Below are positions 24,509 to 33,066 of a stretch of 64,000 bases of DNA, piece after piece. Each line of letters begins with the position of its first letter. Within the stretch, counting starts at the first letter, position 1. A program made the translations under genes and the position numbers. The notes under the pieces were generated by a model, which was not told where the DNA came from, did not search any database, and worked only from the letters and a program-made list of their open reading frames with translations. Origin of the DNA: Streptomyces sclerotialus (GTDB lineage Bacteria; Actinomycetota; Actinomycetes; Streptomycetales; Streptomycetaceae); contig NZ_JBFOHP010000002.1 of assembly GCF_040907265.1 (NCBI RefSeq), forward strand, positions 8,060,001 to 8,124,000, given 5' to 3'.

Positions 24509-24546
24509 TGCGCATTGCGCGCAAGGGGTCTCGCGCATTTCGCGCA
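24509..24546. promoter_or_regulatory. Paired 15-bp repeats in the divergent promoter (candidate DeoR operator)
   Basis: TGCGCATTGCGCGCA (24509-24523) and CGCGCATTTCGCGCA (24532-24546) are near-identical repeats whose starts are 23 bp apart, each with short inverted arms. They lie in the 190-base gap between the ABC operon and the kinase-PdxA2-DeoR operon, where the DeoR protein at 27009 would be expected to act on both. Confidence 0.5.
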
Positions 24547-24604
24547 CCGTGTGCCATCATCGGCGACCGAGGCCGCCCGCACCGGGCCGCCCGAGGAGGT
24601 CCCC

Positions 24605-25915
24605 GTGTCCCTCAACTCCCGCCGCGGGCGGGCACCGTGCCGCGTACTCGCTCTCGCCGACGACCTGTCCGGCGCCGCCGAGGTCGCGTCCGTCCTGCGG
24701 CTGCGCGCCCGGATCGCCCTGACCACCGCCGGCGCCCGGCCGCCCGCCGACGGCGAGGCGGCCGTCCTCGACCTCGACACCCGGCAGCTGCCCCCGGCGG
24801 ACGCCGCCCGCACGGTGACCGAAGCCCTGCGCACCGTCCTGCTTCCCGCGGACGGCGTGCTGCTGAAGAAGACCGACTCCCTGCTGCGCGGCAACCTCGC
24901 CGCCGAGACGGCCGCGTTCGCCGCGGGCGCAGCGGGCGCCGTGATCGCACCGGCCCTGCCGGTCAACGGCCGCACGGTGCGCGGCGGGATCGTCCACCTG
25001 GACGGCGTACCGCTGCACCGCACGGACGCCTGGCGCGCGGAGCCCCGGCCCGCCCCGCGCTCGGTCGCGGACGCGCTCGGCGCTCTCCCTACCGCGGTCG
25101 TGCCCCTCGCCGACGTCCGCGCCCCCCTTCCGCACCTGGCCGACCGGCTCCGTACGGTCCTCGCGGCCGGCCGCCACCCCGTCTGCGACGCCGGGACGGA
25201 CGCCGACCTCGACGCGATCGCCGCGGCCGCCATCCAACTCGGGCCCGGCGTACGGCTGGTGGGCACCGGCGGTCTCGCGGCGGCGGTGGGGCGGCAGGTC
25301 GGCGGCCGGGTGACGGACCGGCCGCCCGCCACACCCGCCCCGACCCCCGGCCGCCCCCTGCTCGTCGTCGTCGGTACCGCCGAACCCACCGCGCGTGCGC
25401 AGATCGCGCAACTGACGGCGCTCGGCGCGCGCCACCTCGCGTTGTCCGCCGACGCGCTCGTCCGGCCCGGCGGCCCGCCGCCCCTCGGCGTCGACCCGTA
25501 CGGCATCACCGTCGTCGGCATCGACCCGTCCGGCGGCCTGCACCACGACGCGTCCCGCCGGCTCGTCACCGCTCTCGCCCGCGCCGTGGCCGCCGTACCG
25601 CACCCGGCCGACCTCGTCCTCACCGGTGGCGAGACCGCTCGCCGGGTCCTCGACGCGCTCGGCATCGACCTGCTCCGCCCCGTCGGCCGGATCCATCACG
25701 GCGCGGTGCACTCCCGCACCGCCGACGGCCGGTCCGTCGTCACCCGCCCCGGCAGCTACGGCGGTACCGACTCCCTGCTCCGGATAGCCCGCGCGCTCCG
25801 GCCCCACCACGGCCACGCCGCCACCCGGCCCCCGCACCAGGACCACGCCGTCGCCCGGCCTCCCGCCGGGACCGTGCCGCACACCCCGCCCGTACCGCAA
25901 GGAGAGCCCTCGTGA
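24605..25915 (+). CDS. Four-carbon acid-sugar kinase family protein (DUF1537 type)
   Basis: A 436-aa kinase of the family once called DUF1537, whose members phosphorylate D-threonate, D-erythronate or 3-oxo-tetronates at C4. The GTG at 24605 is chosen: GAGGAGG precedes it and the protein then shows the family's VLALADDLSGAAEVASVLR start. LLKKTDSLLRGNLAAE (acid-sugar site), APALPVNGRTVRGGIVHLDG and the C-terminal nucleotide-binding LVLTGGETARRVLDALGI follow. The last ~45 residues are a His/Pro-rich tail. It overlaps the PdxA2 gene (GTGA) and should feed it a 4-phosphorylated acid. Confidence 0.88.
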   Translation: MSLNSRRGRAPCRVLALADDLSGAAEVASVLRLRARIALTTAGARPPADGEAAVLDLDTRQLPPADAARTVTEALRTVLLPADGVLLKKTDSLLRGNLAAETAAFAAGAAGAVIAPALPVNGRTVRGGIVHLDGVPLHRTDAWRAEPRPAPRSVADALGALPTAVVPLADVRAPLPHLADRLRTVLAAGRHPVCDAGTDADLDAIAAAAIQLGPGVRLVGTGGLAAAVGRQVGGRVTDRPPATPAPTPGRPLLVVVGTAEPTARAQIAQLTALGARHLALSADALVRPGGPPPLGVDPYGITVVGIDPSGGLHHDASRRLVTALARAVAAVPHPADLVLTGGETARRVLDALGIDLLRPVGRIHHGAVHSRTADGRSVVTRPGSYGGTDSLLRIARALRPHHGHAATRPPHQDHAVARPPAGTVPHTPPVPQGEPS

Positions 25916-26961
25916 ACGCAAGCCCCGCCGCCGCCCCCGCCGAGCAGACCGGCGCCGCCGCCCGGCCGCTACCGATCATCGCGGTGACCATGGGCGACGG
26001 TGCCGGCATCGGCCCGGAGGTCATCGTCCCGGCGCTGCTGCACCCCGACACCCTGCGCGACTGCCGCCCCGTAGTCGTCGGCGACGCGGGCCGCCTCCGC
26101 CTGGCGGCCGGCATCCTCGGCGTCACCTGCGACATCGTCACCGTCGACACCCCGGCCGAAGCCGACTTCGCCCCCGGCCGCCTCCACGTCATCGACCCCG
26201 GTCTGCTCCCCGCCGACCTGCCCTGGGGCAAGCTGTCCGCCGTAGCGGGCAACGCGGCCTACGAGTACGTCCGTACCGCCGCCGACCTCGCGCTCCGCGG
26301 CGACGTGCACGGCATCTGCACCGCACCGCTGAACAAGGAGGCCCTGCACGCCGCCGGACACCTCTACCCCGGTCACACCGAACTCCTCGCGCACCTCACC
26401 GGCACCGAAGAGGTGTCGATGATGCTGTCCACGCCCAAGGTGAAGGTCATCCACGTCACCACCCACATCGGGCTGATCGACGCGGTGCACCGCATCGAGC
26501 CGGGCCTGGTCGAGCGGACCGTACGCCGCGGCCACGACGCCATGGTGCGCTCCGGCATCGCCGAGCCGGTCATCGGCGTGTGCGGCATCAACCCGCACGC
26601 GGGCGAGAACGGCCTCTTCGGGTACGGCGAGGAGGAGTCGAAGATCGTCCCGGCGCTGGCGGCCGTACGTGCCGACGGCATCGACGCGCGCGGCCCGCTC
26701 CCCGCCGACACCGCCTTCTTCCTCGCCTCGCGCGGCGACTACGACCTGATCGTCGCCATGTACCACGACCAGGGCCACGGCCCGGTCAAGGTGCTCGGCA
26801 TCGAAACCGGCGTCAACATCACCGTCGGGCTCCCCGTCATCCGCACCTCCGTCGACCACGGCACCGCGTTCGACATCGCGGGCACCGGCCGGGCGGAGCC
26901 CGGTAGCATGGTCGAGGCCCTGCGCCAGGCCGCCGAGCTGTCATCCGCACCGGCCCGCTGA
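25912..26961 (+). CDS. pdxA2: PdxA2-type 4-phospho-acid-sugar dehydrogenase (decarboxylating)
   Basis: A 349-aa member of the 4-hydroxythreonine-4-phosphate dehydrogenase family. The GTG at 25912 overlaps the kinase stop. Family motifs are IAVTMGDGAGIGPEVIV, TAPLNKEALHAAGHLYPGHTELLA (metal His), INPHAGENGLFG, AMYHDQGHGPVKVLG and VDHGTAFDIAGTGRA. Beside a DUF1537 kinase, PdxA2 members oxidise and decarboxylate 4-phospho-D-threonate or 4-phospho-D-erythronate to dihydroxyacetone phosphate, so this is more likely catabolic than vitamin B6 synthesis. The pairing is known for the families; the substrate here is inferred. Confidence 0.88.
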   Translation: MNASPAAAPAEQTGAAARPLPIIAVTMGDGAGIGPEVIVPALLHPDTLRDCRPVVVGDAGRLRLAAGILGVTCDIVTVDTPAEADFAPGRLHVIDPGLLPADLPWGKLSAVAGNAAYEYVRTAADLALRGDVHGICTAPLNKEALHAAGHLYPGHTELLAHLTGTEEVSMMLSTPKVKVIHVTTHIGLIDAVHRIEPGLVERTVRRGHDAMVRSGIAEPVIGVCGINPHAGENGLFGYGEEESKIVPALAAVRADGIDARGPLPADTAFFLASRGDYDLIVAMYHDQGHGPVKVLGIETGVNITVGLPVIRTSVDHGTAFDIAGTGRAEPGSMVEALRQAAELSSAPAR

Positions 26962-27008
26962 CCGGCCGGCCCGCGAACCCCCCACGGACACCGAAGGACA
27001 CACGACCG

Positions 27009-27809
27009 ATGTCTGCGATCGGATCGACGGCCCGGCGTGACCGGATCGTCCACCTCGCCACCACCACCGGGCTGGCCAGCGTCGAAGAGCTCTCCCAGCT
27101 GTTCGGGGTGACGGCGTCCACCATCCGCCGCGACCTGGCGAAGCTGACCGCCGACGGCCGGCTCGCCCGTACGTACGGCGGTGCGATGGCCCTGACCGCG
27201 CACCCCGAGGCGTCGCTGCGGCAGCGCACCGGCGAGGCCTTCGAGGCCAAGCGGGCCATCGCGCGCCGGGCCGCCGCGGAGGTGCGCCCCGGCGAGACCC
27301 TGCTGCTGGACGCCGGGTCGACGGTCGGCGCCTTCGCCCACGAGCTGCGCACCGCCAAGGACCTGACCGTCGCCACCACCGGCCTGACCGCGCTCCAGGA
27401 GCTGGCCGACGTCGAGACGGTGCACGTCGAATGCCTCGGCGGCACGCTGCGCCCGCTCAGCCAGGGCTTCGTCGGGCCGCTGACCGAAGCGGCCCTGGAA
27501 CGCATGACGTTCGACCGGGTCTTCCTCGGCACCGACGGGGTCTCGCCCGACCACGGCATCTGCGAGGCCGACCTGCGGCAGACCCGCCTCAAGGAGCTGA
27601 TGGCGGGCCGCGCCGACCATGTCTACGTGCTCGCGCACGCGGCAAAACTGGGCCGCCGCCCGTTCCACGCCTGGGCCGTCCTGCCGCCGGGCTGGACCCT
27701 GATCACCGACAGCAGCGCGGACCCGGCCGTCCTCGCCGGCCTCAGGGACCGTGGCGTCACCGTCGTCCTCGCCGCCCCGGAGGAGCCCCCGTCGGCCGGT
27801 CTCCGCTGA
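27009..27809 (+). CDS. DeoR/GlpR family transcriptional regulator
   Basis: A 266-aa DeoR repressor. The N-terminal winged helix reads RRDRIVHLATTTGLASVEELSQLFGV and TIRRDLAKLTADGRLARTYGGAM; the C-terminal phosphosugar-isomerase-like sensor has LLLDAGSTVGAFAHEL, ATTGLTALQELAD and VFLGTDGVSPDHGI. It is third in the kinase-PdxA2 operon, 47 bases after pdxA2. DeoR proteins sense phosphorylated sugar intermediates, so a 4-phospho acid sugar made by the kinase is a natural inducer. The repeats at 24509-24546 are its likely operator. Confidence 0.9.
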   Translation: MSAIGSTARRDRIVHLATTTGLASVEELSQLFGVTASTIRRDLAKLTADGRLARTYGGAMALTAHPEASLRQRTGEAFEAKRAIARRAAAEVRPGETLLLDAGSTVGAFAHELRTAKDLTVATTGLTALQELADVETVHVECLGGTLRPLSQGFVGPLTEAALERMTFDRVFLGTDGVSPDHGICEADLRQTRLKELMAGRADHVYVLAHAAKLGRRPFHAWAVLPPGWTLITDSSADPAVLAGLRDRGVTVVLAAPEEPPSAGLR

Positions 27810-27821
27810 CGCCGAGCAGGG

Positions 27822-29288
27822 TCACTGCCGGGGTGTCACGACGACCGTGACCTGGGTGCCCGGGCGCGTGGCGGGCAGCCGTACCCGGGCGATGCCGTCC
27901 GCGATGCGTACCACGGCGCCCGGTACTCCGTCCGCCGCGACCCGGGCGCCGTCCGGGTACGCCGTGGCAGGCAGGGTGATCTCCGTCCACGCCCGGTGCG
28001 TCACCCGGCCGGTGGTGAGCGCGAGGCGGTACGCGCCGGTCGCCGGGTCGTACGACTCGGTCCCCGGGGTCCCCGCGACGGCCCGTGCGTACGGCTCGAA
28101 CGCCGGCTCCTTTCCTGGTGCCGGGCGGCCGTCGGTGCCGCGCACGCAGTAGCCGCCCCCTTCGGGCGCGTCGCAGTCGTACCACATGGCCCACCCCGAC
28201 GCGAAGCCCGGCATCGACTTCACCTGACGCCTTATCAGTTCAGCGTTCCCGGGAGTGGTGGCCCGGGGCGGCCCCCACTCGCCCACCAGGACGGGCAGCC
28301 GGTGCGCCGCCGGGTAGGCGCCGACGGCCGCCTCGTACCGTTCGACGAAGCCGCCGGACGGGTCCCAGTCCGCCCCGGACTCCACGGCCGTGTCGTAGAA
28401 GTGCGGGGCGTAACCGATGCGGCCGGCACCGGGCCGCGGATCGGCGAAGCCGGGCAGGCTCGTCGGCACACCCTGGCCGACCAGGACGGTCGGCTCGACG
28501 AACAGCCACGCGTCGCGGTCGACGGTCCGTACGGCCTGGATCAGCCGCCGGTACATCGCCGGCAGCCGGCCCTGCTCGAGCGCGACGGACGCGGCCAGCT
28601 GGTTCGCCGGATCGGTCGGGTCGCCGGGTACCGGGCCGAAGGGCTCGTTGAACAGGTCGTACCCCAGCAGCGAACGGTGCCCGCGCAGCGTGGCGGCGAC
28701 CCGGGCGTACGCCTCGGCCTGCGCGGCACGCAGGTCCGGGTCGTCGTACAGGTGGGTGAAGGCGGCCTGGACGGCGGGCTGGAAGTAGTCGGAGAACCAG
28801 TCGTCGGGGTCGGGCTCGAAGGGCAGGCCGTCGGTGCGGGTGGCCCAGGCGGGAATGCCGTTGTGCCCGAAGGCCGGCCCGAACACGTCCTGGTGCCAGT
28901 CGACGAGCACCAGCACGCCGTGCCGGTCGGCCCGGTCCAGCACCCGGTCCAGGTAGCGGAGGTAGGCGGTGTCGTAACGGCCGCGGTGCGGCTCCACCTT
29001 CTCCCATTGGATGTTGAGCCGCAGCAGCGTGAACCCTTCGGCCGCCAGGCGTGCGACGCGCCTCTCCGTCACGGTGTCGGTCTTGCCGAGGTTGAGCCCG
29101 CGCAGCGTGCGGATGCGCCCCTGCCGGTCGGCGAACCGGACGCGGCCGTCCGGGGTGGTCACCGTGCCGGACGGCACGGCGACCGCCTCCGCCCGGGCCT
29201 CGGCCGACGCCGGAGTCTCCGGGAGGAGGGCCGTACCGAGCGCGAGGAAGAAGGACAGCAGGGTCAGGGCGGCGCGGCGCAGACGCAT
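27822..29288 (-). CDS. Secreted GH5 endoglycoceramidase-like glycosidase
   Basis: A 488-aa exported GH5 enzyme. The ATG at 29288 follows CCGGAGG and opens a Sec signal (RRAALTLLSFFLALGTALLPETPASAEA). Barrel segments resemble endoglycoceramidases: LRGLNLGKTDTVTERR, FTLLRLNIQWEKVEPHRGRYDTAYL, VLVDWHQDVFGPAFGHNGIPAWATRTDGLPFE. The acid/base Glu is in GYDLFNEPFG and the nucleophile Glu in PVLVGEWGPP; a C-terminal beta domain follows. Such enzymes cut the whole glycan from ceramide. The GH59-like enzyme at 6694 would act on related glycolipids. It ends 12 bases from the convergent DeoR gene. Cellulase-type activity is the alternative. Confidence 0.8.
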   Translation of the reverse strand: MRLRRAALTLLSFFLALGTALLPETPASAEARAEAVAVPSGTVTTPDGRVRFADRQGRIRTLRGLNLGKTDTVTERRVARLAAEGFTLLRLNIQWEKVEPHRGRYDTAYLRYLDRVLDRADRHGVLVLVDWHQDVFGPAFGHNGIPAWATRTDGLPFEPDPDDWFSDYFQPAVQAAFTHLYDDPDLRAAQAEAYARVAATLRGHRSLLGYDLFNEPFGPVPGDPTDPANQLAASVALEQGRLPAMYRRLIQAVRTVDRDAWLFVEPTVLVGQGVPTSLPGFADPRPGAGRIGYAPHFYDTAVESGADWDPSGGFVERYEAAVGAYPAAHRLPVLVGEWGPPRATTPGNAELIRRQVKSMPGFASGWAMWYDCDAPEGGGYCVRGTDGRPAPGKEPAFEPYARAVAGTPGTESYDPATGAYRLALTTGRVTHRAWTEITLPATAYPDGARVAADGVPGAVVRIADGIARVRLPATRPGTQVTVVVTPRQ

Positions 29289-29389
29289 GGGGCCTCCGGG
29301 GCGGACGGACGGCGAGTGAGCCGTGGGCTCGCCGGACTCCGCATCCTGACGCCCGGGGCGTGGATCGGCAAGACCGCCGACGGACTCGG

Positions 29390-30832
29390 CTAGGCGGTAC
29401 GGGGGAGCCGTTCGGCGGCGCGGTCCCATGCGGTGGTGTCGCGCGGCTCGTAACGCACGGGCGACAGGTTCTCGGCGACGAGGGCTCGCATCTCGGAGAG
29501 GCTGTCGACGACACCGTGCGCCCGGGCCTGGAGGAGGAGGTTGCCCAGCGCCGTTGCCTCGGCCGGGCCCGCGGTGACCGGCAGCCCGGTGGCATCGGCG
29601 GTCCACTGGCACAACAGCGCGTTGCGTGCCGCGCCGCCCACCAGGTGGATGCGGCGCAACGGCCGTCCGGCCAGGGCGGCGGCCTCCCGGAGCGTACGGC
29701 GGTGGGCGAGGGCGAGGCTTTCCAGGACGCAGCGCACGATCCCGCCGCGCGTCCGGGGTACCGGCTGCCCGGTGCGTTCCAGAGCGGCGGCGATCCGTGC
29801 GGGCATGTCGCCGGGGGCGAGGAACACCGGGTCGTCGGGATCGATCAGGGCGGTGAACGGCGTGGCCTCGGCGGCCGCGTCGAGCAGCGCGGCGAGGCCG
29901 GTGCCGCCCCACTCGCGGCGGCACTCCTCCAGCAGCCACATGCCCATGATGTTGCGCAGGTAGCGGGTGGTGCCGTCGACGCCGCGCTCGTTGGTGAAGT
30001 TGGCGGCCCGGGACTCCTCGGTCAGCACCGGCGCGTCGAGTTCCAGCCCGGCCAGTGACCAGGTACCGCAGGAGATGAAGGCGGCCCCGTCCTCCTGGAT
30101 CGGGACGGCCGCCACCGCGGAGGCCGTGTCGTGCGAGGCGACGGACACCACCGGGGTGCTCTCCGGGAGCCCGGTCGCCTCCGCGACGTGCGGCAGCAGC
30201 GTACCGGCCCGGTCACCGGGCCGGCGCAGCGGCGGGAAGAGCGAACGGTCCAGCCCCAGGCGGGAGATGAGCGGATCGGACCAGGTGCCGGCGGCGGCGT
30301 CGAAAAGGCCGGTGGTGGAGGCGTTGGTCTCCTCCGCGCCCACCGTGCCGGTCAGCCAGTACGTCAGCAGGTCCGGCAGGAGCAGCAGTTTCCGTGCCGC
30401 GGACCAGCGGCTCGTGCCGCGCTCGGCCGCCAGCTGGAAGACGGTGTTGAACGGCAGGTGCTGCAGCCCGGTACGGGCGTACAGCTCGGCCGGCGGAACC
30501 ACCGAGTGCACCGTCGCCACGGCGGACGCGGTGCGCCCGTCCCGGTAGCTGTACGGCAGGCCGAGCAACTCGCCCGCGGCGTCCAGGAGTCCGTAGTCCA
30601 CCGCCCAGGTGTCCACGCCGATCGAGGCGATACCCGGCCCCGCCTTGCGCAGACCGGCGAGGACGTTCGCGTAGAGGCCGGTGATGTCCCAGTGCAGCCC
30701 GTCGGGCAGGCGGAGCGGGGCGTGGGAGAAGCGGTGGACCTCGGTGAGGCCGAGGGTTCCGGGGCCGACGGTGCCGGTGATGACCCGGCCGCTGGTGGCG
30801 CCCAGGTCGACGGCGGCGAAGGTGGCGGACAT
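29390..30832 (-). CDS. rhaB: L-rhamnulokinase
   Basis: A 480-aa FGGY-family kinase that phosphorylates L-rhamnulose to L-rhamnulose 1-phosphate. The ATG at 30832 follows GGAGATCC and gives the ATPase start FAAVDLGATSGRVITG. Other family pieces are IGVDTWAVDYGLLDAAGELLGLPYSYRD, VVSVASHDTASAVAAVP, FISCGTWSLAGLEL and RRIHLVGGAARNALLCQWTADATG. It is the last gene of the minus-strand rhamnose operon, separated from the aldolase gene by a large palindrome and a tandem repeat, so its expression may be tuned separately. Confidence 0.95.
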   Translation of the reverse strand: MSATFAAVDLGATSGRVITGTVGPGTLGLTEVHRFSHAPLRLPDGLHWDITGLYANVLAGLRKAGPGIASIGVDTWAVDYGLLDAAGELLGLPYSYRDGRTASAVATVHSVVPPAELYARTGLQHLPFNTVFQLAAERGTSRWSAARKLLLLPDLLTYWLTGTVGAEETNASTTGLFDAAAGTWSDPLISRLGLDRSLFPPLRRPGDRAGTLLPHVAEATGLPESTPVVSVASHDTASAVAAVPIQEDGAAFISCGTWSLAGLELDAPVLTEESRAANFTNERGVDGTTRYLRNIMGMWLLEECRREWGGTGLAALLDAAAEATPFTALIDPDDPVFLAPGDMPARIAAALERTGQPVPRTRGGIVRCVLESLALAHRRTLREAAALAGRPLRRIHLVGGAARNALLCQWTADATGLPVTAGPAEATALGNLLLQARAHGVVDSLSEMRALVAENLSPVRYEPRDTTAWDRAAERLPRTA

Positions 30833-30853
30833 GGTGGATCTCCGATAAGAGGG

Positions 30854-30885
30854 CGCCGGTGCCCCGTCGCGACGGGGCACCGGCG
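30854..30885. terminator. Perfect 32-bp palindrome between rhaB and the aldolase gene
   Basis: Two 16-base arms without spacer (left arm CGCCGGTGCCCCGTCG, 30854-30869; right arm its exact complement, 30870-30885). As RNA it makes a very stable hairpin 22 bases upstream of the rhaB start. It could be a partial terminator, an RNase barrier, or a DNA-level binding site; no U-run follows on the minus strand. Confidence 0.6.
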
Positions 30886-30914
30886 GAACGGTGTCGCCGG
30901 CGGAACGGTGTCGC
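30881..30914. repeat. 17-bp tandem repeat, two copies
   Basis: CGGCGGAACGGTGTCGC occurs at 30881-30897 and again at 30898-30914, overlapping the right edge of the 32-bp palindrome. A looser GTGTCGTCGG pair follows at about 30924-30946. Together they fill the 116-base gap between rhaB and the aldolase gene. Confidence 0.75.
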
Positions 30915-30948
30915 CCGGTCAGCGTGTCGTCGGCCGGCGTGTCGTCGG

Positions 30949-32991
30949 TCAGCGCAGGAAGGCGGCGGCGACGCCGGCGTCGACCGGGACGTGCAGACCG
31001 GTGGTGTGGGTGAGGTCGCCGCCGGTGAGCGCGAAGACGGCGTTGGCCACGTGCTCCGGGAGCACCTCGCGCTTGAGCAGGGTGCGCTGGGCGTAGTACT
31101 CGCCGAGCTTCTCCTCCTCCACCCCGTACACCGCGGCGCGCTTCGCGCCCCAGCCGCCGGCGAAGATGCCGGAGCCGCGGACGACGCCGTCGGGGTTGAC
31201 GCCGTTGACCCGGATGCCGTCCGCACCCAGCTCGGCGGCGAGCAGCCGGACCTGGTGGGCCTGGTCGGCCTTGGTGGCCGAGTAGGCGATGTTGTTCGGC
31301 CCGGCGAACACACCGTTCTTCGACACGATGTAGACGATGTCACCGCCCATGCCCTGCGCCTTCATGGTGCGGGCCGCCTCGCGGGAGACCAGGAAGGAGC
31401 CGCGGGCCATGATGTCGTGCTGGAGGTCCCAGTCGCGGGCCGTGGTCTCCAGCAGGGGCTTGGACAGTGAGATGCCCGCGTTGTTGACGACCAGGTCCAC
31501 GCCGCCGAAGGCCAGCGCGGACGCGGCGAAGGCGGCGACGATCTGCTCCTCGTCGGTCACGTCGACGGTGACCGCCACCGCGGTGTCCGGGCCGCCCAGC
31601 TCCTCGGCGACGGCCGCGGCCGCCTCGGCGTTCAGGTCGGCGACGACCACACAGGCGCCCTCGGCGGCCAGCCGGCGCGCGGTGGCCTTGCCGATACCGG
31701 AGCCGCCGCCGGTCACCAGCGCGACACGGGTGGCGAGCGGCTTGGGCTTCGGCATCCGCTGGAGCTTGGCCTCCTCCAGCGCCCAGTACTCGATGCGGAA
31801 CTTCTCCGACTCCTCGATGGGGGCGTAGGAGGAGACGGCCTCGGCGCCGCGCATCACGTTGACGGCGTTGAGGTAGAACTCGCCGGCGACCCGGGCGGTC
31901 TGCTTGTTCCTGCCGAACGAGAACATGCCGACGCCCGGCACCAGCACGATGGCCGGGTCGGCGCCGCGCATCGCGGGGGAGCCGGCGTCGGCGTGCCGCG
32001 CGTAGTAGGCCGCGTACTCCTCGCGGTACGCCGCGTGCAGCTCGGTCAGCCGCGCGACGACGTCGTCGACGGGTGCGTCGGCGGGCAGGTCGACGACGAG
32101 CGGGCGGACCTTGGTGCGCAGGAAGTGGTCGGGGCAGGAGGTGCCCAGCGCCGCCAGGCGCGGGTGCTCGGCGCGGGCCAGGAAATCCAGCACCGGACCG
32201 GCGTCGGTGAAGTGCCCGACCTGCGGCGCGTCGGTCGAGGTGAGGCCGCGGACGACCGGGGCGAGTGCGGCGGCCTTGGCACGGCGCTCGGCCTCGGGCA
32301 GCGGGCCGTAACCGTCGAGCAGCGGGCCGAAGGGCTCGGGCCTGCCGCGCTCGGCGAGGAACGTCTCGGCGGTGCGGATCATCCACAGTGCGTTGGTCTC
32401 GCACTCCTCGGAGGTCTCGCCCCACGCGGTGATGCCGTGGCCGCCCAGGATGACGCCGACGGCCTGCGGGTTGGCTTCCTTCACGGCGGCGATGTCCAGG
32501 CCGAGCTGGAAGCCGGGGCGGCGCCACGGCACCCACACGACCTTCTCGCCGAAACACTCGGCGGTCAGCTTCTCGCCGTCCGCCGCGCAGGCCAGCGCGA
32601 TACCGGAGTCCGGGTGCAGGTGGTCGACGTGCGGGGCGTCGACGAGGCCGTGCATGGCGGTGTCGATGGACGGTGCGGCGCCGCCCTTGCCGTGCAGGCA
32701 GTAGTCGAACGCGGCGACCATCTCGTCCTCGCGGGCCACCCCCGGGTACACCTCGGTCAGTGCGCGCAGCCGGTCGAGGCGGAGCACGGCGAGGCCGGAC
32801 TCGGTGAGGGTGCCGAGGTCACCGCCGGACCCCTTGACCCACATGAGCTCCGCGTCCCGGCCGGTGACCGGGTCCGTCACGGTGCCCTTGGCGGAGGCGT
32901 TGCCGCCGGCGTAGTTGGTGTTGCGGGGGTCCGAGCCGAGCGTGTGGGCGCGCTTCAGCAGGGCGTCGACTGCGGGGTGTGCAGCGGGCAT
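30949..32991 (-). CDS. Bifunctional rhamnulose-1-phosphate aldolase / lactaldehyde dehydrogenase (RhaE-W type)
   Basis: A 680-aa fusion. Residues 1-~400 are a class II aldolase/adducin domain (NTNYAGGNASAKG, KGSGGDLGTL, HVDHLHPDSGIALA with metal His, GGHGITAWGETSEEC) that splits L-rhamnulose 1-phosphate to DHAP and L-lactaldehyde. Residues ~420-680 are a short-chain dehydrogenase (VALVTGGGSGIGKATARRLA, NNAGIS, YSATKADQ catalytic Tyr/Lys) that oxidises lactaldehyde to lactate. This fusion is known from bacteria with the phosphorylated rhamnose route. The ATG at 32991 follows GAAGG. It stands between the isomerase and rhaB genes. Confidence 0.93.
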   Translation of the reverse strand: MPAAHPAVDALLKRAHTLGSDPRNTNYAGGNASAKGTVTDPVTGRDAELMWVKGSGGDLGTLTESGLAVLRLDRLRALTEVYPGVAREDEMVAAFDYCLHGKGGAAPSIDTAMHGLVDAPHVDHLHPDSGIALACAADGEKLTAECFGEKVVWVPWRRPGFQLGLDIAAVKEANPQAVGVILGGHGITAWGETSEECETNALWMIRTAETFLAERGRPEPFGPLLDGYGPLPEAERRAKAAALAPVVRGLTSTDAPQVGHFTDAGPVLDFLARAEHPRLAALGTSCPDHFLRTKVRPLVVDLPADAPVDDVVARLTELHAAYREEYAAYYARHADAGSPAMRGADPAIVLVPGVGMFSFGRNKQTARVAGEFYLNAVNVMRGAEAVSSYAPIEESEKFRIEYWALEEAKLQRMPKPKPLATRVALVTGGGSGIGKATARRLAAEGACVVVADLNAEAAAAVAEELGGPDTAVAVTVDVTDEEQIVAAFAASALAFGGVDLVVNNAGISLSKPLLETTARDWDLQHDIMARGSFLVSREAARTMKAQGMGGDIVYIVSKNGVFAGPNNIAYSATKADQAHQVRLLAAELGADGIRVNGVNPDGVVRGSGIFAGGWGAKRAAVYGVEEEKLGEYYAQRTLLKREVLPEHVANAVFALTGGDLTHTTGLHVPVDAGVAAAFLR

Positions 32992-33066
32992 TGCGGATCC
33001 TTCGGGGAGGCTTCTGGCGGGCTTCTGGGAGGTGGCTGCGGGTGGGGCGAGTACGGGCGGGGCGGG

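Noticed and set aside
22810..25665. A 951-codon minus-strand frame covering the binding-protein gene and the whole kinase gene
   Set aside because: Only the part from 24414 encodes the lipoprotein; the upstream extension is the antisense of the kinase gene and is Arg/Ser/Thr-rich without family similarity.
25912..26961. Pyridoxine biosynthesis pdxA
   Set aside because: Operon coupling to a DUF1537 kinase and a DeoR regulator points to PdxA2 catabolic function; no other B6 gene is nearby.
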